Positions 8,301 to 17,042 are shown, counted from the stretch's first letter. The stretch: 64,000 nucleotides of DNA from Glutamicibacter sp. PS (GCA_031317595.1 JANCMB010000001.1:372001-436000), one strand, 5' to 3'. Numbers and translations: made by a program. The notes: a model not told the origin generated them from the sequence alone.

Positions 8301-9473
8301 ATGAATCACATTGAACGCCTCTTAGCGACTCACTGCCCAGACGGTGTCTCTTACCAGCAACTCGGTGATATTGCCACGCTTCTGCGGGGTAACGGTATGC
8401 CGAAGACGATGCTGACTGAATCGGGTGTTGGCGCTATTCATTATGGCCAGATCTACACCAAGTATGGAACTAGTGCGACAGAAACACTGTCTTTCGTATC
8501 CACAGAAGATGCCAAAAAGCTAACAAAGGCTGACCCTGGCGACATCATTATTACCAACACTAGCGAGAACCTGGAAGATGTTGGGAAGGCCGTTGCGTGG
8601 CTGGGCGAAGACCAAATCGTAACTGGTGGCCACGCAACAGTAATCAAGCACGACTTCGATACACGCTTTCTTTCGTATTGGTTCCAGACTCCAGAGTTCT
8701 TTATTCAGAAGAAGAAGCTCGCCACAGGAACTAAGGTCATCGACGTTTCCGCGAAGCAGCTGGCCAAGGTGCTAGTACCTGTTCCGCCGTTGGAAATTCA
8801 GCGTCATATCGCAGATATTCTTGATACTTTTAGTAAAATGGAAGCGGAGCTGGAAGCGGAGCTGGAAGCTCGCAAGCAGCAGTATGCGCATTATCGGCAG
8901 GATCTTTTGAGCTCAAATGCTGTCGGTCTTTCTATGCCGTTGGGTGAGATTTTTGAAATGCGTGCGGGCACCCATGTGAAGGCATCCGAAATTTCTGATG
9001 ACCAGTTGGAAACACATCCTTACCGCTGTTTTGGCGGAAATGGCGTACGCGGATACGTCAGTGGGTATAACTACGACGAAGACGTAGCGTTCATTGGCCG
9101 ACAAGGTGCGCTTTGCGGCAATGTCCATCGTGCGCAAGGCAAGATTTATGCAACAGAACACGCAGTGGTCGTTACCCCGAAAGCAGAGGTCGACATGTCG
9201 TGGGCATTCCACAAGCTGACTGAGATGGATCTGAACCAGTATAAGACCAAATCTGCTCAACCTGGTCTTGCCGTTGGTCGTATCAAAGAAATAGTCATTT
9301 CTCTTCCTAATATCAAAGAACAACGTCGCATCGTCGAGATCCTCGATAAGTTCGATGCTCTTGTAAATGACCTATCCGTTGGGCTTCCGGCTGAGCTTGC
9401 TGCACGTCGTCAGCAGTATGAGTACTACCGCGACAGACTTCTGACCTTCAAGGAATTGGAGCCTGCTTCATGA
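8301..9473 (+). CDS. hsdS: Type I restriction-modification system, specificity subunit HsdS
   Basis: HsdS chooses the bipartite DNA target of the methylase and the restriction complex. Two target-recognition domains (about residues 15-160 and 210-330) are each followed by a long spacer helix. The central one is LDTFSKMEAELEAELEARK and the C-terminal one VNDLSVGLPAELAARRQQY. Both end with the QYxxYRxxLL block, showing the usual internal duplication. The central helix contains a two-copy EAEL repeat encoded by a perfect 12-bp DNA repeat. At 390 residues it is typical. The stop overlaps the next gene as ATGA. Confidence 0.94.
   Translation: MNHIERLLATHCPDGVSYQQLGDIATLLRGNGMPKTMLTESGVGAIHYGQIYTKYGTSATETLSFVSTEDAKKLTKADPGDIIITNTSENLEDVGKAVAWLGEDQIVTGGHATVIKHDFDTRFLSYWFQTPEFFIQKKKLATGTKVIDVSAKQLAKVLVPVPPLEIQRHIADILDTFSKMEAELEAELEARKQQYAHYRQDLLSSNAVGLSMPLGEIFEMRAGTHVKASEISDDQLETHPYRCFGGNGVRGYVSGYNYDEDVAFIGRQGALCGNVHRAQGKIYATEHAVVVTPKAEVDMSWAFHKLTEMDLNQYKTKSAQPGLAVGRIKEIVISLPNIKEQRRIVEILDKFDALVNDLSVGLPAELAARRQQYEYYRDRLLTFKELEPAS
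8841..8870 (+). repeat. 12-bp tandem repeat in the hsdS central spacer
   Basis: Two perfect copies of GAAGCGGAGCTG (8841-8852, 8853-8864) are followed by a half copy, GAAGCT. They encode EAEL-EAEL-EA at residues 181-190, in the helix separating the two recognition domains. In the EcoR124 family the number of TAEL repeats at the same place sets the spacer length of the recognised site. Confidence 0.85.
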
Positions 9474-10312
9474 GCACGACTCCAGTGAACGTGCAGATCC
9501 CTTCGGATACTGAAGCGCCGATCATTGCTGACTTTGTCGAGCATGCACTGCGTGTAGCGTATTTTGATCGTCAGCATTGGGCATCTCTGCCCGCGAGCGA
9601 TTGGGACGCACCTGGCGTGTATGTCCTAATGACAGCCGACGGATCGAATCGAGTGTATGTAGGGCAAGCACGCAAACTACGCGGCCGCTTGCAGCAGCAC
9701 AACAACAAGGAAAAGCTTCCTTGGCGTCGGGCTCTTGCAGTGAAGCGCGATACCACCGCCGGGTTCAACACTGCCGAGATCGGGTACCTGGAAGGCCGTA
9801 TCGCGGCAGAGTTAAATGCCCTGCACCAGATCACGGTCATTGAAGGCCAGACGAGCGGTGATGAGACACTGCCCAAGCACATGATGATTTCCTTGGACGC
9901 GTTCGTGAAGAGCATCCTCGGTGCCCTGCGTTTGGCTGGGCTGGATATCAGCCGGAGTAATCCTCAAACACTGACCGAAGACGAGCAACCTTCATCTGAG
10001 CCGGTGACGTCTAAGGGGCCGAATAAAACGGTGACCGTTGCTGATTTGGTTTCTAGCGGTCTGCTTCAGGCCGGACACGCGCTGTTCCTGAGCCAAGCTG
10101 GTAAAGAGGCCGAAGGCAGCGTCACCGCGGACGGCGAGATCATCGTTCGCGGCGTGTCCTATAAATCCCCGAGTACCGCAGCCGCAAAAGCCCTTGAGCT
10201 GCAATCCTCTAACGGCTGGACGACTTGGAAAATCGGCAGCCAGTCCGGTCCGCCGCTCGATACGTTGCGACAACAATGGCTCATACAACAAACGGAGGAG
10301 GCAGAAAAATGA
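9470..10312 (+). CDS. GIY-YIG nuclease-like protein with C-terminal DUF4357 domain
   Basis: The 280-residue protein has a GIY-YIG nuclease domain: GVYVL at about 49-53, RVYVGQA at about 61-67, then KLRGRLQQH and a GYLEGRI helix that supplies the usual Arg, His and Glu. A linker leads to a C-terminal DUF4357/RAMA-like segment (about 220-270: ADGEIIVRGVSYKSPSTAA). Such tails occur in restriction-associated proteins and may read modified DNA (inference). It overlaps hsdS and hsdR by ATGA on both sides, so it belongs to the RM operon. Possible roles are modification-dependent cleavage or control of HsdR. Confidence 0.8.
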   Translation: MSTTPVNVQIPSDTEAPIIADFVEHALRVAYFDRQHWASLPASDWDAPGVYVLMTADGSNRVYVGQARKLRGRLQQHNNKEKLPWRRALAVKRDTTAGFNTAEIGYLEGRIAAELNALHQITVIEGQTSGDETLPKHMMISLDAFVKSILGALRLAGLDISRSNPQTLTEDEQPSSEPVTSKGPNKTVTVADLVSSGLLQAGHALFLSQAGKEAEGSVTADGEIIVRGVSYKSPSTAAAKALELQSSNGWTTWKIGSQSGPPLDTLRQQWLIQQTEEAEK

Positions 10313-13300
10313 TCGAAGCACAGGCACGTAAATACGACACAATCGCAGTCAGCAACGAAAGCACTGTTGTTTCGGTCTATGATGCCGATCCGTCCAAAGA
10401 AACTTCGTACCAGTCGGAAGCACAGCTGGAACGGGAATTTATTCGCCTACTCGAAGGCCAAGCTTACGAGTATGTGGAGCTGACGAGTGAAGAACACCTC
10501 GTCACGAATCTTCGAACTCAGCTCGAAGCCCTGAATCGCTTCACCTTCTCGGATGAAGAATGGCAACGCTTCTTCAAGGAACGGATCGCTAGCACCGGTG
10601 ACGGGATCGTCGAAAAGACGGTGCGCATCCAAGAAGACTACCGCCAGCTGTTGACCCGTGATGATGGCACGACGAAGAACATCACCCTGCTGGATAAGCA
10701 GAATATTCACAACAACCGTTTGCAGGTGATCAACCAGTATGCGGTGGATCGTGGCGAGGGTGGCGCAAGCTTTTCGAACCGGTATGATGTGACGGTTCTG
10801 GTCAATGGTTTGCCGGTGGTGCATATCGAGTTGAAGCGCCGCGGTGTGCCGATTCGTGAAGCCTTCAACCAGATTGATAGGTACCAGCGCGATAGCTTCT
10901 GGGCCGGCTCTGGCCTGTTCGAGTATGTGCAGCTGTTCGTGATCAGCAACGGTACGCAAACGAAGTATTACTCGAACACCACTCGCCGCCAGCACGTTGC
11001 CGACGCGACGGGTGCGAAGAAGAAATCGAAGACATCCAATAGCTTCGAATTCACCTCGTGGTGGGCCGATGCGCAGAACAAGCCGATTCTTGATCTGACT
11101 GCCTTTGGCAAGACCTTCTTTGCCAAGCACACCCTATTGAATATCCTCACCCGCTACTGTGTCCTGACCAGTGACCGGCTGCTCTTGGTAATGCGTCCGT
11201 ACCAGATCGTGGCGACCGAGAAGATCTTGCAGAAGATCGATATCTCCACGAACTACAAGACGCTCGGCTCCATAGATGCGGGCGGCTATGTTTGGCATAC
11301 AACCGGCTCCGGAAAGACGCTCACCAGCTTCAAAGCAGCGCAGCTCGCCTCACGCCTGGAAAGCGTGGATAAGGTGCTGTTCGTCGTTGACCGTAAGGAT
11401 CTGGACTACCAGACGATGAAGGAGTATGACCGGTTCGAAAAGGGCTCAGCCAACTCGAATAATTCGACGGCGGTGTTGAAGCGGCAGCTGGAGGATCCTT
11501 CGAAGAGGATCATCATTACGACGATCCAGAAGCTCTCTACCTTTATCGCAAAGAACAAGGGTCATGAGATCTACTCAGGCCATATCGTGCTGATCTTCGA
11601 CGAGTGCCACCGCTCCCAGTTTGGCGACATGCACACGGCCATTACAAAGGCGTTCAAGCGGTACAACTTGTTCGGGTTTACGGGTACCCCGATTTTTGCT
11701 GAGAACTCTGGCAGTGGCGGCAATCCGCAGCTGAAGACGACCGCGCAGGCGTTCGGGGATAAGCTGCATACGTATACGATCAAGGACGCGATCACCGATC
11801 AAAACGTTCTTCCCTTCCGTATTGACTATGTGAATACGATGAAGGTTGGTTCGGTCATCGATAAGCAGGTGTCATCGATCGATACAGAGAACGCCCTGTT
11901 GTCGCCTGTGCGGGTATCGCAGGTGGTCTCGTATATCCGCGAGCACTTCGATCAGAAGACGAAGCGATCTGTTGGTTATGCGCTGGGGGAGAAGCGTGTT
12001 CGTGGCTTCAATTCCCTCTTTGCCACGGCATCGATTACGGCTGCCAGGACGTACTACAACGAGTTCAAACGCCAGCAAGCGGAACTAACACCGGATCGCC
12101 GGCTGAAGATCGCCACGATCTTCTCCTACGCCCCAAATCCAGACTCCGAGGACGGCGTGCTGGAAGAAGAGGGGTTTGAAACAGAGAACCTTTCGGGTTA
12201 TGCCCGGTCATTCCTGGAGACGGCGATTGCTGACTACAACCAGATGTTTGGCACGAGCTACGACACGAGTTCAGACAGTTTCCAGAACTACTACAAGGAC
12301 TTGTCGCTCCGGCTGAAGAACCGTGACTTGGACATGGCCATTGTGGTGAACATGTTCCTCACTGGTTTTGACGCGACCACGATGAACACCTTGTGGGTGG
12401 ATAAGAACCTGCGCTCCCACGGTTTGATTCAGGCGTATTCGCGGACGAACCGTATTTTGAACTCGGTGAAGACCTATGGGAATATCGTGAACTTCCGTGA
12501 TTTGGAAGAAGCGACGAATGACGCAATTGCTCTGTTCGGTAATAAGGATGCTGCGGGCATCGTGCTATTGCGCCCTTACGGCGAATATTACGATGAGTAC
12601 GCCGAGAAGATCTCAAACTTGCTGGAGAAGTTTGTTCCGGGACAGAACATCGAGAGTGAGGCTGGGCAGAACGAGTTCATCAAGCTCTATGGCGAGATTC
12701 TTCGTTTGAAGAATATCCTGACCTCGTTTGATGAGTTTGCTGGAAATGAGGTCCTCTCAGAGCGTCAGGCCCAGGATTACCAGTCGGTGTATCTGGATCT
12801 TTGGAATGACCGCAAGAAGCGCGAAACTGGCGAGAAGGAGCAGATCACCGCTGATCTGGTGTTCGAGATTGAGCTGATCAAGCAGGTCGAGATCAATGTT
12901 GACTACATCTTGCTGCTCGTACAGAAGTACAGAGAAGAACGTGGCGACGGCGACGACAAGGAACTACGCGCAGGGATTTCTCGCGCGATTGACTCCAGCC
13001 CTTCCCTTCGCAATAAGAAGGATTTGATCGAGAATTTCGTGGATTCCGTGTCTGTGGATGGCTCGGTTCCGGATGAGTGGCAGGAGTACGTGCAGAAGCA
13101 GCGTGAGAGCGAGCTTGAAGAGATCATTGCTTCGGAAAATCTTAAGCGTGAGCAGACATTAGGATTCGTTGACCTTGCGTTTACCGATGGAGTGCTCCGC
13201 ACCACGGGTACTGAGGTGACGAAGATTCTGCCACCCGTGTCGCGGTTCTCGAAGGAAAAGAATCATGGTGAGAAGAAGCGCCGCGTGATTGAGAAGTTGA

Positions 13301-13347
13301 CGGTGTTCTTTGAGCGGTACTTTGGGCTCACCACCGTTCATAGGTGA
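10309..13347 (+). CDS. hsdR: Type I restriction-modification system, restriction subunit HsdR
   Basis: HsdR is the ATP-driven DNA translocase and nuclease of the type I complex. The N-terminal PD-(D/E)xK nuclease is visible as D160 and ELK (E174, K176). The helicase P-loop TTGSGKT is at residues 331-337, the Walker B DECH at 431-434, and motif III is probably FTGTPI. The rest is helicase domain 2 and a helical HsdM-docking region. The ATG at 10309, preceded by GGAGGAGG, overlaps the GIY-YIG stop (ATGA). A GTG-type start at 10225 would overlap more and has no binding site. The length of 1012 residues is normal. Confidence 0.96.
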   Translation: MIEAQARKYDTIAVSNESTVVSVYDADPSKETSYQSEAQLEREFIRLLEGQAYEYVELTSEEHLVTNLRTQLEALNRFTFSDEEWQRFFKERIASTGDGIVEKTVRIQEDYRQLLTRDDGTTKNITLLDKQNIHNNRLQVINQYAVDRGEGGASFSNRYDVTVLVNGLPVVHIELKRRGVPIREAFNQIDRYQRDSFWAGSGLFEYVQLFVISNGTQTKYYSNTTRRQHVADATGAKKKSKTSNSFEFTSWWADAQNKPILDLTAFGKTFFAKHTLLNILTRYCVLTSDRLLLVMRPYQIVATEKILQKIDISTNYKTLGSIDAGGYVWHTTGSGKTLTSFKAAQLASRLESVDKVLFVVDRKDLDYQTMKEYDRFEKGSANSNNSTAVLKRQLEDPSKRIIITTIQKLSTFIAKNKGHEIYSGHIVLIFDECHRSQFGDMHTAITKAFKRYNLFGFTGTPIFAENSGSGGNPQLKTTAQAFGDKLHTYTIKDAITDQNVLPFRIDYVNTMKVGSVIDKQVSSIDTENALLSPVRVSQVVSYIREHFDQKTKRSVGYALGEKRVRGFNSLFATASITAARTYYNEFKRQQAELTPDRRLKIATIFSYAPNPDSEDGVLEEEGFETENLSGYARSFLETAIADYNQMFGTSYDTSSDSFQNYYKDLSLRLKNRDLDMAIVVNMFLTGFDATTMNTLWVDKNLRSHGLIQAYSRTNRILNSVKTYGNIVNFRDLEEATNDAIALFGNKDAAGIVLLRPYGEYYDEYAEKISNLLEKFVPGQNIESEAGQNEFIKLYGEILRLKNILTSFDEFAGNEVLSERQAQDYQSVYLDLWNDRKKRETGEKEQITADLVFEIELIKQVEINVDYILLLVQKYREERGDGDDKELRAGISRAIDSSPSLRNKKDLIENFVDSVSVDGSVPDEWQEYVQKQRESELEEIIASENLKREQTLGFVDLAFTDGVLRTTGTEVTKILPPVSRFSKEKNHGEKKRRVIEKLTVFFERYFGLTTVHR

Positions 13348-13447
13348 TTTAATTAGTGCCAAAGATGCTGCACGAACCTAGGCTTTTCATAAGAGTTTTC
13401 ATGTTCTAGTCTGGGCTGCAAAGGTGAACCCTGATAGGGGAGCGGCT

Positions 13448-13476
13448 TTGAGAGAATCTGTGCCTATGGGTGTATT
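13448..13476 (+). promoter_or_regulatory. Possible promoter upstream of the island's last gene
   Basis: TTGAGA (13448-13453) and TGTATT (13471-13476) are spaced by 17 bases. This sits in an AT-rich 228-base gap about 100 bases before the ATG at 13576. It would give that gene its own transcript, separate from hsdR. Confidence 0.35.
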
Positions 13477-13575
13477 TATACATGCCGCATATAGAGAATG
13501 TATTCTTAAACTCCTGTAATTCGGATACACTTACTGTGAAACTTGTGAAAACTTGCAAACGAAGGTGGATGGACC

Positions 13576-14355
13576 ATGCGTCTTTCTGCTCATTTAGATC
13601 GTGAATCGTTGGCTAAGCTGCAAGCGCTCGGGTCTATTGGGGAAAGCGGCGGAAACGCCATGCCTAAAGGTCCAAAGCGCGTGCGCGGGCGCAATGGATC
13701 ACTGTCAAAGTCTCGCACCGTTAAGCCACGGGCAGGTACTATTGTTGCCAGTGATCAGGTGAGCCAGGAAATCACGAGTAATCCTTCCTCCTTCATTTCG
13801 ATCCGTGAAATGCGAAGGCAGCTATTCGTCCCCTTTAGCGAACTACGCAAGCTTGCAATCGAGTGCATGGTTATCGTTTATAAACATGATCAGGAGCACT
13901 ACCTATACCGAACTGATTTCGAAAAGCTGCGAGCTGAAATGATTCGTCGTGGGTACGAGGTGCGACTTTCCGAGATCGCGCGAATTCTCGGCGTTCCGTA
14001 TCGTGAGGCGCAGTTGGCATGCACGGCCCTGAAAATAAAGAAAATAGAATCGGAGAAATCTGATTTGTGCTGGGTGCCGGCACAACATTTCAAAGCTATA
14101 CATAAATGGTTGGCTTCGGTGTTGGCGGTGCGACGTCGGTTGGAGCAGGGTGATCAGAGTACTCATTTAGTCTCGAGCGGCTCCGGGGCCATGGGTGAAG
14201 GTCAAGTTAGTTCAGTTCAACGAGGGTACTATAGTTCGTCGTGGCGCCAAACCGAGGGAAAACGGATCTTGAAGCGAGCCAAGGACTCTCAGAAACATGG
14301 GTATGCGGTAGTGGTTTCGGGTGGCTTGCCAACCCTTGGGAAGGGGCGGACATAA
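13576..14355 (+). CDS. Hypothetical basic protein next to the RM operon
   Basis: I do not recognise this 259-residue protein. It has a basic, disordered-looking N-terminus (residues 25-55, KGPKRVRGRNGS), and a central helical part with a possible helix-turn-helix at about 130-155 (RLSEIARILGVPYREAQL). The Ser/Gly-rich C-terminus includes KRAKDSQKHGY. A GAAGGTGG sequence precedes the ATG. A second ATG lies at 13660 (MPKGPKRV). It lies 228 bases after hsdR on the same strand and shares the island's composition. A DNA-binding role is only an inference. Confidence 0.55.
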   Translation: MRLSAHLDRESLAKLQALGSIGESGGNAMPKGPKRVRGRNGSLSKSRTVKPRAGTIVASDQVSQEITSNPSSFISIREMRRQLFVPFSELRKLAIECMVIVYKHDQEHYLYRTDFEKLRAEMIRRGYEVRLSEIARILGVPYREAQLACTALKIKKIESEKSDLCWVPAQHFKAIHKWLASVLAVRRRLEQGDQSTHLVSSGSGAMGEGQVSSVQRGYYSSSWRQTEGKRILKRAKDSQKHGYAVVVSGGLPTLGKGRT

Positions 14356-14495
14356 CTGTGACATGAGGCTCTTGAATTCGATTGGCGCTCTCGGCCGTGA
14401 TTAGTGGAGTTCGGCTGTGGCTGTTAACTAGTTTCACTGGACTTGTGACTAAGTAGGTTGCACACGCAACGTGGTAGGTTTGAGATTTTCCCTAC

Positions 14496-14513
14496 TTCAA
14501 CTAATTCAACTAA
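14496..14513. repeat. 9-bp tandem repeat at the island's right edge
   Basis: TTCAACTAA occurs twice in direct succession (14496-14504, 14505-14513), just downstream of the stop of the minus-strand carboxylate-amine ligase. It lies in AT-rich DNA between two convergent genes. No matching copy was noticed at the left edge, so it is not evidence for a target-site duplication. Confidence 0.6.
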
Positions 14514-14531
14514 AATACGTAGTCAGTTGTG

Positions 14532-15674
14532 TTACAAAGCATGGAGTCGCGCAACGTTGTCCCGCACTACTGCCGCGAAGTCCCCACCCGACGCCGCAAA
14601 CACCTGCCGCTGCAGCTGGTACTCCGCGCCACGCTCGATCAACCGAATGATGCCCTTAAGTTCGTCTACACACCCGAGTTGCTCGGCAACCGGAGTGAGT
14701 CGTTCGACCTCTTGTCGCAGGTGTTCAGTAACGAGCATTTCGTCACCTTGAGCGTTGAGGATGATGATGGCATCCAGCCCGTAGCGGGCGGCCCGCCACT
14801 TGTTCTCCACGCGGAACCACGGGGGCATGACCGGAATCTTGTAGCCAGCCTCGAGGCTCAAGGACATGTCGTGTACAAGGCACTGGGTCAGGGCGGTGAT
14901 CGCCTCGATGTCGGCCAACGAGCTGACCCCGTCGCAGATACGCATTTCCACGGTGCCCAGGCGGGGGACCGGGCGCACGTCCCAGCGGATCTCCGAAACG
15001 TCGTCGATGACCCCGGTGTACGTCATGTCGGCCACGTAGGCCTCGTACTCGGACCAAGAGTTGAAGTGTACGGGGATGCCAGCGGCAGGCAACTGTTGGA
15101 ACATCAGGGCGCGCTGCGAGGCGTAGCCGGTGTCTTCGCCACCCCAGTAGGGGCTTGAAGCACTGAGTGCCTGAAAGTGCGGCTGGTAATTGATCAGCCC
15201 ATCGGTAATCGGCAGAGCCTTTTCGCGCGAGTCGAGTCCCACGTGGACGTGTACGCCATAGATCACCATCTGCCGTCCCCACCATTGGGTGCGGTCGATG
15301 AGCTTGGCGTAGCGGTCTTTGTCGGTCACCGGCTGCGAGGTAGGAGCAGCAAAAGGGTGAGAGCCGGCCGAATAAAGGTCAACGCCGAGCGGAGCGGTGG
15401 TTTCAATAAGTAGCCGCACGTTCTCGCGTAGCTCGCTACTGGCTTGGGTCACCGTGTTGTGCACACCGGTGACGATCTCCACCGTGTTCATCAGCAACTC
15501 GGGCTTGATGGTCGGGTGTTCCTGATCGAGTTCCAGGCCGGCCTGCCGCTTCAGGCGGTTCAGCACCTCTTCGGCGATGGAACACAGGTCTGCGCCGTCG
15601 CGGTCAACCAGCGCGATTTCCCATTCCACACCGATGGTGGATTGCGCCGAGTCGGCGAACTCGATTTTTTGCAC
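14532..15674 (-). CDS. Carboxylate-amine ligase (glutamate--cysteine ligase type 2, YbdK family)
   Basis: This protein of the GCS2/YbdK family ligates glutamate to cysteine or another amine in an ATP-dependent reaction. The start IGVEWEIALVDRDG carries the family's first acidic metal site. GVHVHVGLDS holds the conserved HxH block, and VEMRICDGVSS follows near the C-terminus. I chose GTG 15674 because AGGAG lies four bases upstream and the family start follows closely. An in-frame start at 15779 would add 35 residues with no homology. Whether it makes gamma-glutamylcysteine is uncertain, since Actinomycetota often use mycothiol. Confidence 0.85.
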   Translation of the reverse strand: MQKIEFADSAQSTIGVEWEIALVDRDGADLCSIAEEVLNRLKRQAGLELDQEHPTIKPELLMNTVEIVTGVHNTVTQASSELRENVRLLIETTAPLGVDLYSAGSHPFAAPTSQPVTDKDRYAKLIDRTQWWGRQMVIYGVHVHVGLDSREKALPITDGLINYQPHFQALSASSPYWGGEDTGYASQRALMFQQLPAAGIPVHFNSWSEYEAYVADMTYTGVIDDVSEIRWDVRPVPRLGTVEMRICDGVSSLADIEAITALTQCLVHDMSLSLEAGYKIPVMPPWFRVENKWRAARYGLDAIIILNAQGDEMLVTEHLRQEVERLTPVAEQLGCVDELKGIIRLIERGAEYQLQRQVFAASGGDFAAVVRDNVARLHAL

Positions 15675-15800
15675 GGTGCTCCTGGGGCTCTGATCACGAC
15701 CCGTTCTCGGGGCCATGCGGGGACGATCTGTGACTAGTTTAGTTTTCTCTTCGGCACCTTGGCCTAAAAGTGACGACATATGCGTCGGAGAGATAGCACA

Positions 15801-17042
15801 CTAGAGGGCTTCGGCCTCGATTGCCACCCGACGATCGCCAATACGGGCAAGGATCAGGGTCGCCGTGCCCTTAGCCGATTTCGGGGCACCGGCCAAAAGA
15901 AGCTTACGCAACTCTTCGGGCGTGACATCCACGCCGCGCTTCTTGATTTCCAGCGTCCCAATGCCTTGGGTGCGCACCCAGGTACGTAGCTTCTTCACGT
16001 TGTAGTCGTGTACGGCCTTGACCTTATAGCCGCGCGCGAAAGGTGTGGCCAACGCCTGATCGTGGGTGAAGTAAGCGATGTGCTCGTCTAACAGCCGTCC
16101 GCCGACTTGATCAAGAAGTGTACCGATCAGGTGGGAACGGATTACGGCGCCATTTGGCTCGTAGATGTACTCACCCAAGGCGCCAACCGGTGCCGGCGCA
16201 TCGGCGGATGCCGGATGTTCGCTGGTCAGTTCGTGCGCACCCTCGCTGTCGATCACTAGTGCGGCGCGGGAGACCTCTGAGCGGCGGAGTGGCCCGAAGA
16301 ACAGACACACTTCGATCACCGAGCCGTGATCGGAGATCCACTGCGCTTCGGCACCCTCAGGGATGGCTTCGTGGGGGAGTCCTGGACCGAGTTTGACCGC
16401 CACCTTGTAGCCGTCATCCACTAGCTTCTCGACGAAGGACAGGGGAGGGGAGAAGGCTTCGGGGTCGAAGAGGCGCCGCGTGGAGCCGCGGTGCTCCTCG
16501 CGTCGGGCCGGGTCAAGCCAGACGCCGTCGATTCCTTCCAAGTTCACATCTTCGGCGCGCGAATGCACTACGCGCGCGTTCTCGAAGGGCATGAGGTTGA
16601 GGGTGGCCGCGGCTGCGGTGGTTTCATCGAGTTCCACGGCGGTGACTTCGAGCCCGGCGCTGGCCAGCGCAATGGAGTCTGCCCCGATGCCGCATCCTAG
16701 ATCGGCTACATGCTGGGCTCCGGCCTCGGTGAAGCGGCGGGCATGAAGGCCCGCGATGGTCAGCCGTGTGGACTGCTCCAGTCCCGCGGGGGTGAAGATC
16801 AGGGAATCGGCGAAGGGTCCGAACTTCACGCGCGCCCTGTACCGCAGCTGCGCCTGGGCGAGCACCGCACGCACCACGTCGGGGTCATGTCCGGCCTTGC
16901 GGAGCTTCTCATTGACGGTCCAGGCCGCATCCTTGGACCCCACCGAAGAAGGGTCAATGGTCGCTAGCAACTCCCACCCGGCTGGGCTGAGCAGGGCGGC
17001 GAACTGGTCTTTGAGCGTGGGGTCGTTGGAAGCCTGGGCCAT
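15801..17042 (-). CDS. Class I SAM-dependent methyltransferase with THUMP-like C-terminal domain
   Basis: The 413-residue protein has an N-terminal helical region, then a Rossmann methyltransferase with the motif VADLGCGIGADSIALA, the acidic ribose-binding VTAVELDE, and WLDPARR in the motif IV position. The C-terminal part (about 320-410, LGTLEIKKRGVDVTPEELR) matches the THUMP-like domain that follows this methyltransferase in Actinomycetota. The substrate is probably RNA but is not known. It reads in the same direction as the carboxylate-amine ligase, 126 bases upstream of that gene's chosen start. Confidence 0.85.
   Translation of the reverse strand: MAQASNDPTLKDQFAALLSPAGWELLATIDPSSVGSKDAAWTVNEKLRKAGHDPDVVRAVLAQAQLRYRARVKFGPFADSLIFTPAGLEQSTRLTIAGLHARRFTEAGAQHVADLGCGIGADSIALASAGLEVTAVELDETTAAAATLNLMPFENARVVHSRAEDVNLEGIDGVWLDPARREEHRGSTRRLFDPEAFSPPLSFVEKLVDDGYKVAVKLGPGLPHEAIPEGAEAQWISDHGSVIEVCLFFGPLRRSEVSRAALVIDSEGAHELTSEHPASADAPAPVGALGEYIYEPNGAVIRSHLIGTLLDQVGGRLLDEHIAYFTHDQALATPFARGYKVKAVHDYNVKKLRTWVRTQGIGTLEIKKRGVDVTPEELRKLLLAGAPKSAKGTATLILARIGDRRVAIEAEAL

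Larger units (their letters stand above)
5984..14531. other. Accessory island: type I restriction-modification cluster with extra genes
   Basis: Between tsaD and the minus-strand carboxylate-amine ligase lies a block with roughly half G+C by eye, against clearly higher G+C on both sides. It holds five coupled genes of a type I RM operon plus one unknown gene. I see no integrase, transposase, tRNA or flanking long direct repeat, so the mechanism of acquisition is unknown. The first 277 bases (5984-6260) are AT-rich and contain no gene. The last 176 bases (14356-14531) contain only a short tandem repeat. Confidence 0.7.

Noticed and set aside
5984..14531. The RM island as a prophage or integrative element
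   Set aside because: No integrase, transposase, structural phage gene, tRNA target or terminal repeat was found. Horizontal origin remains only an inference from composition and content.
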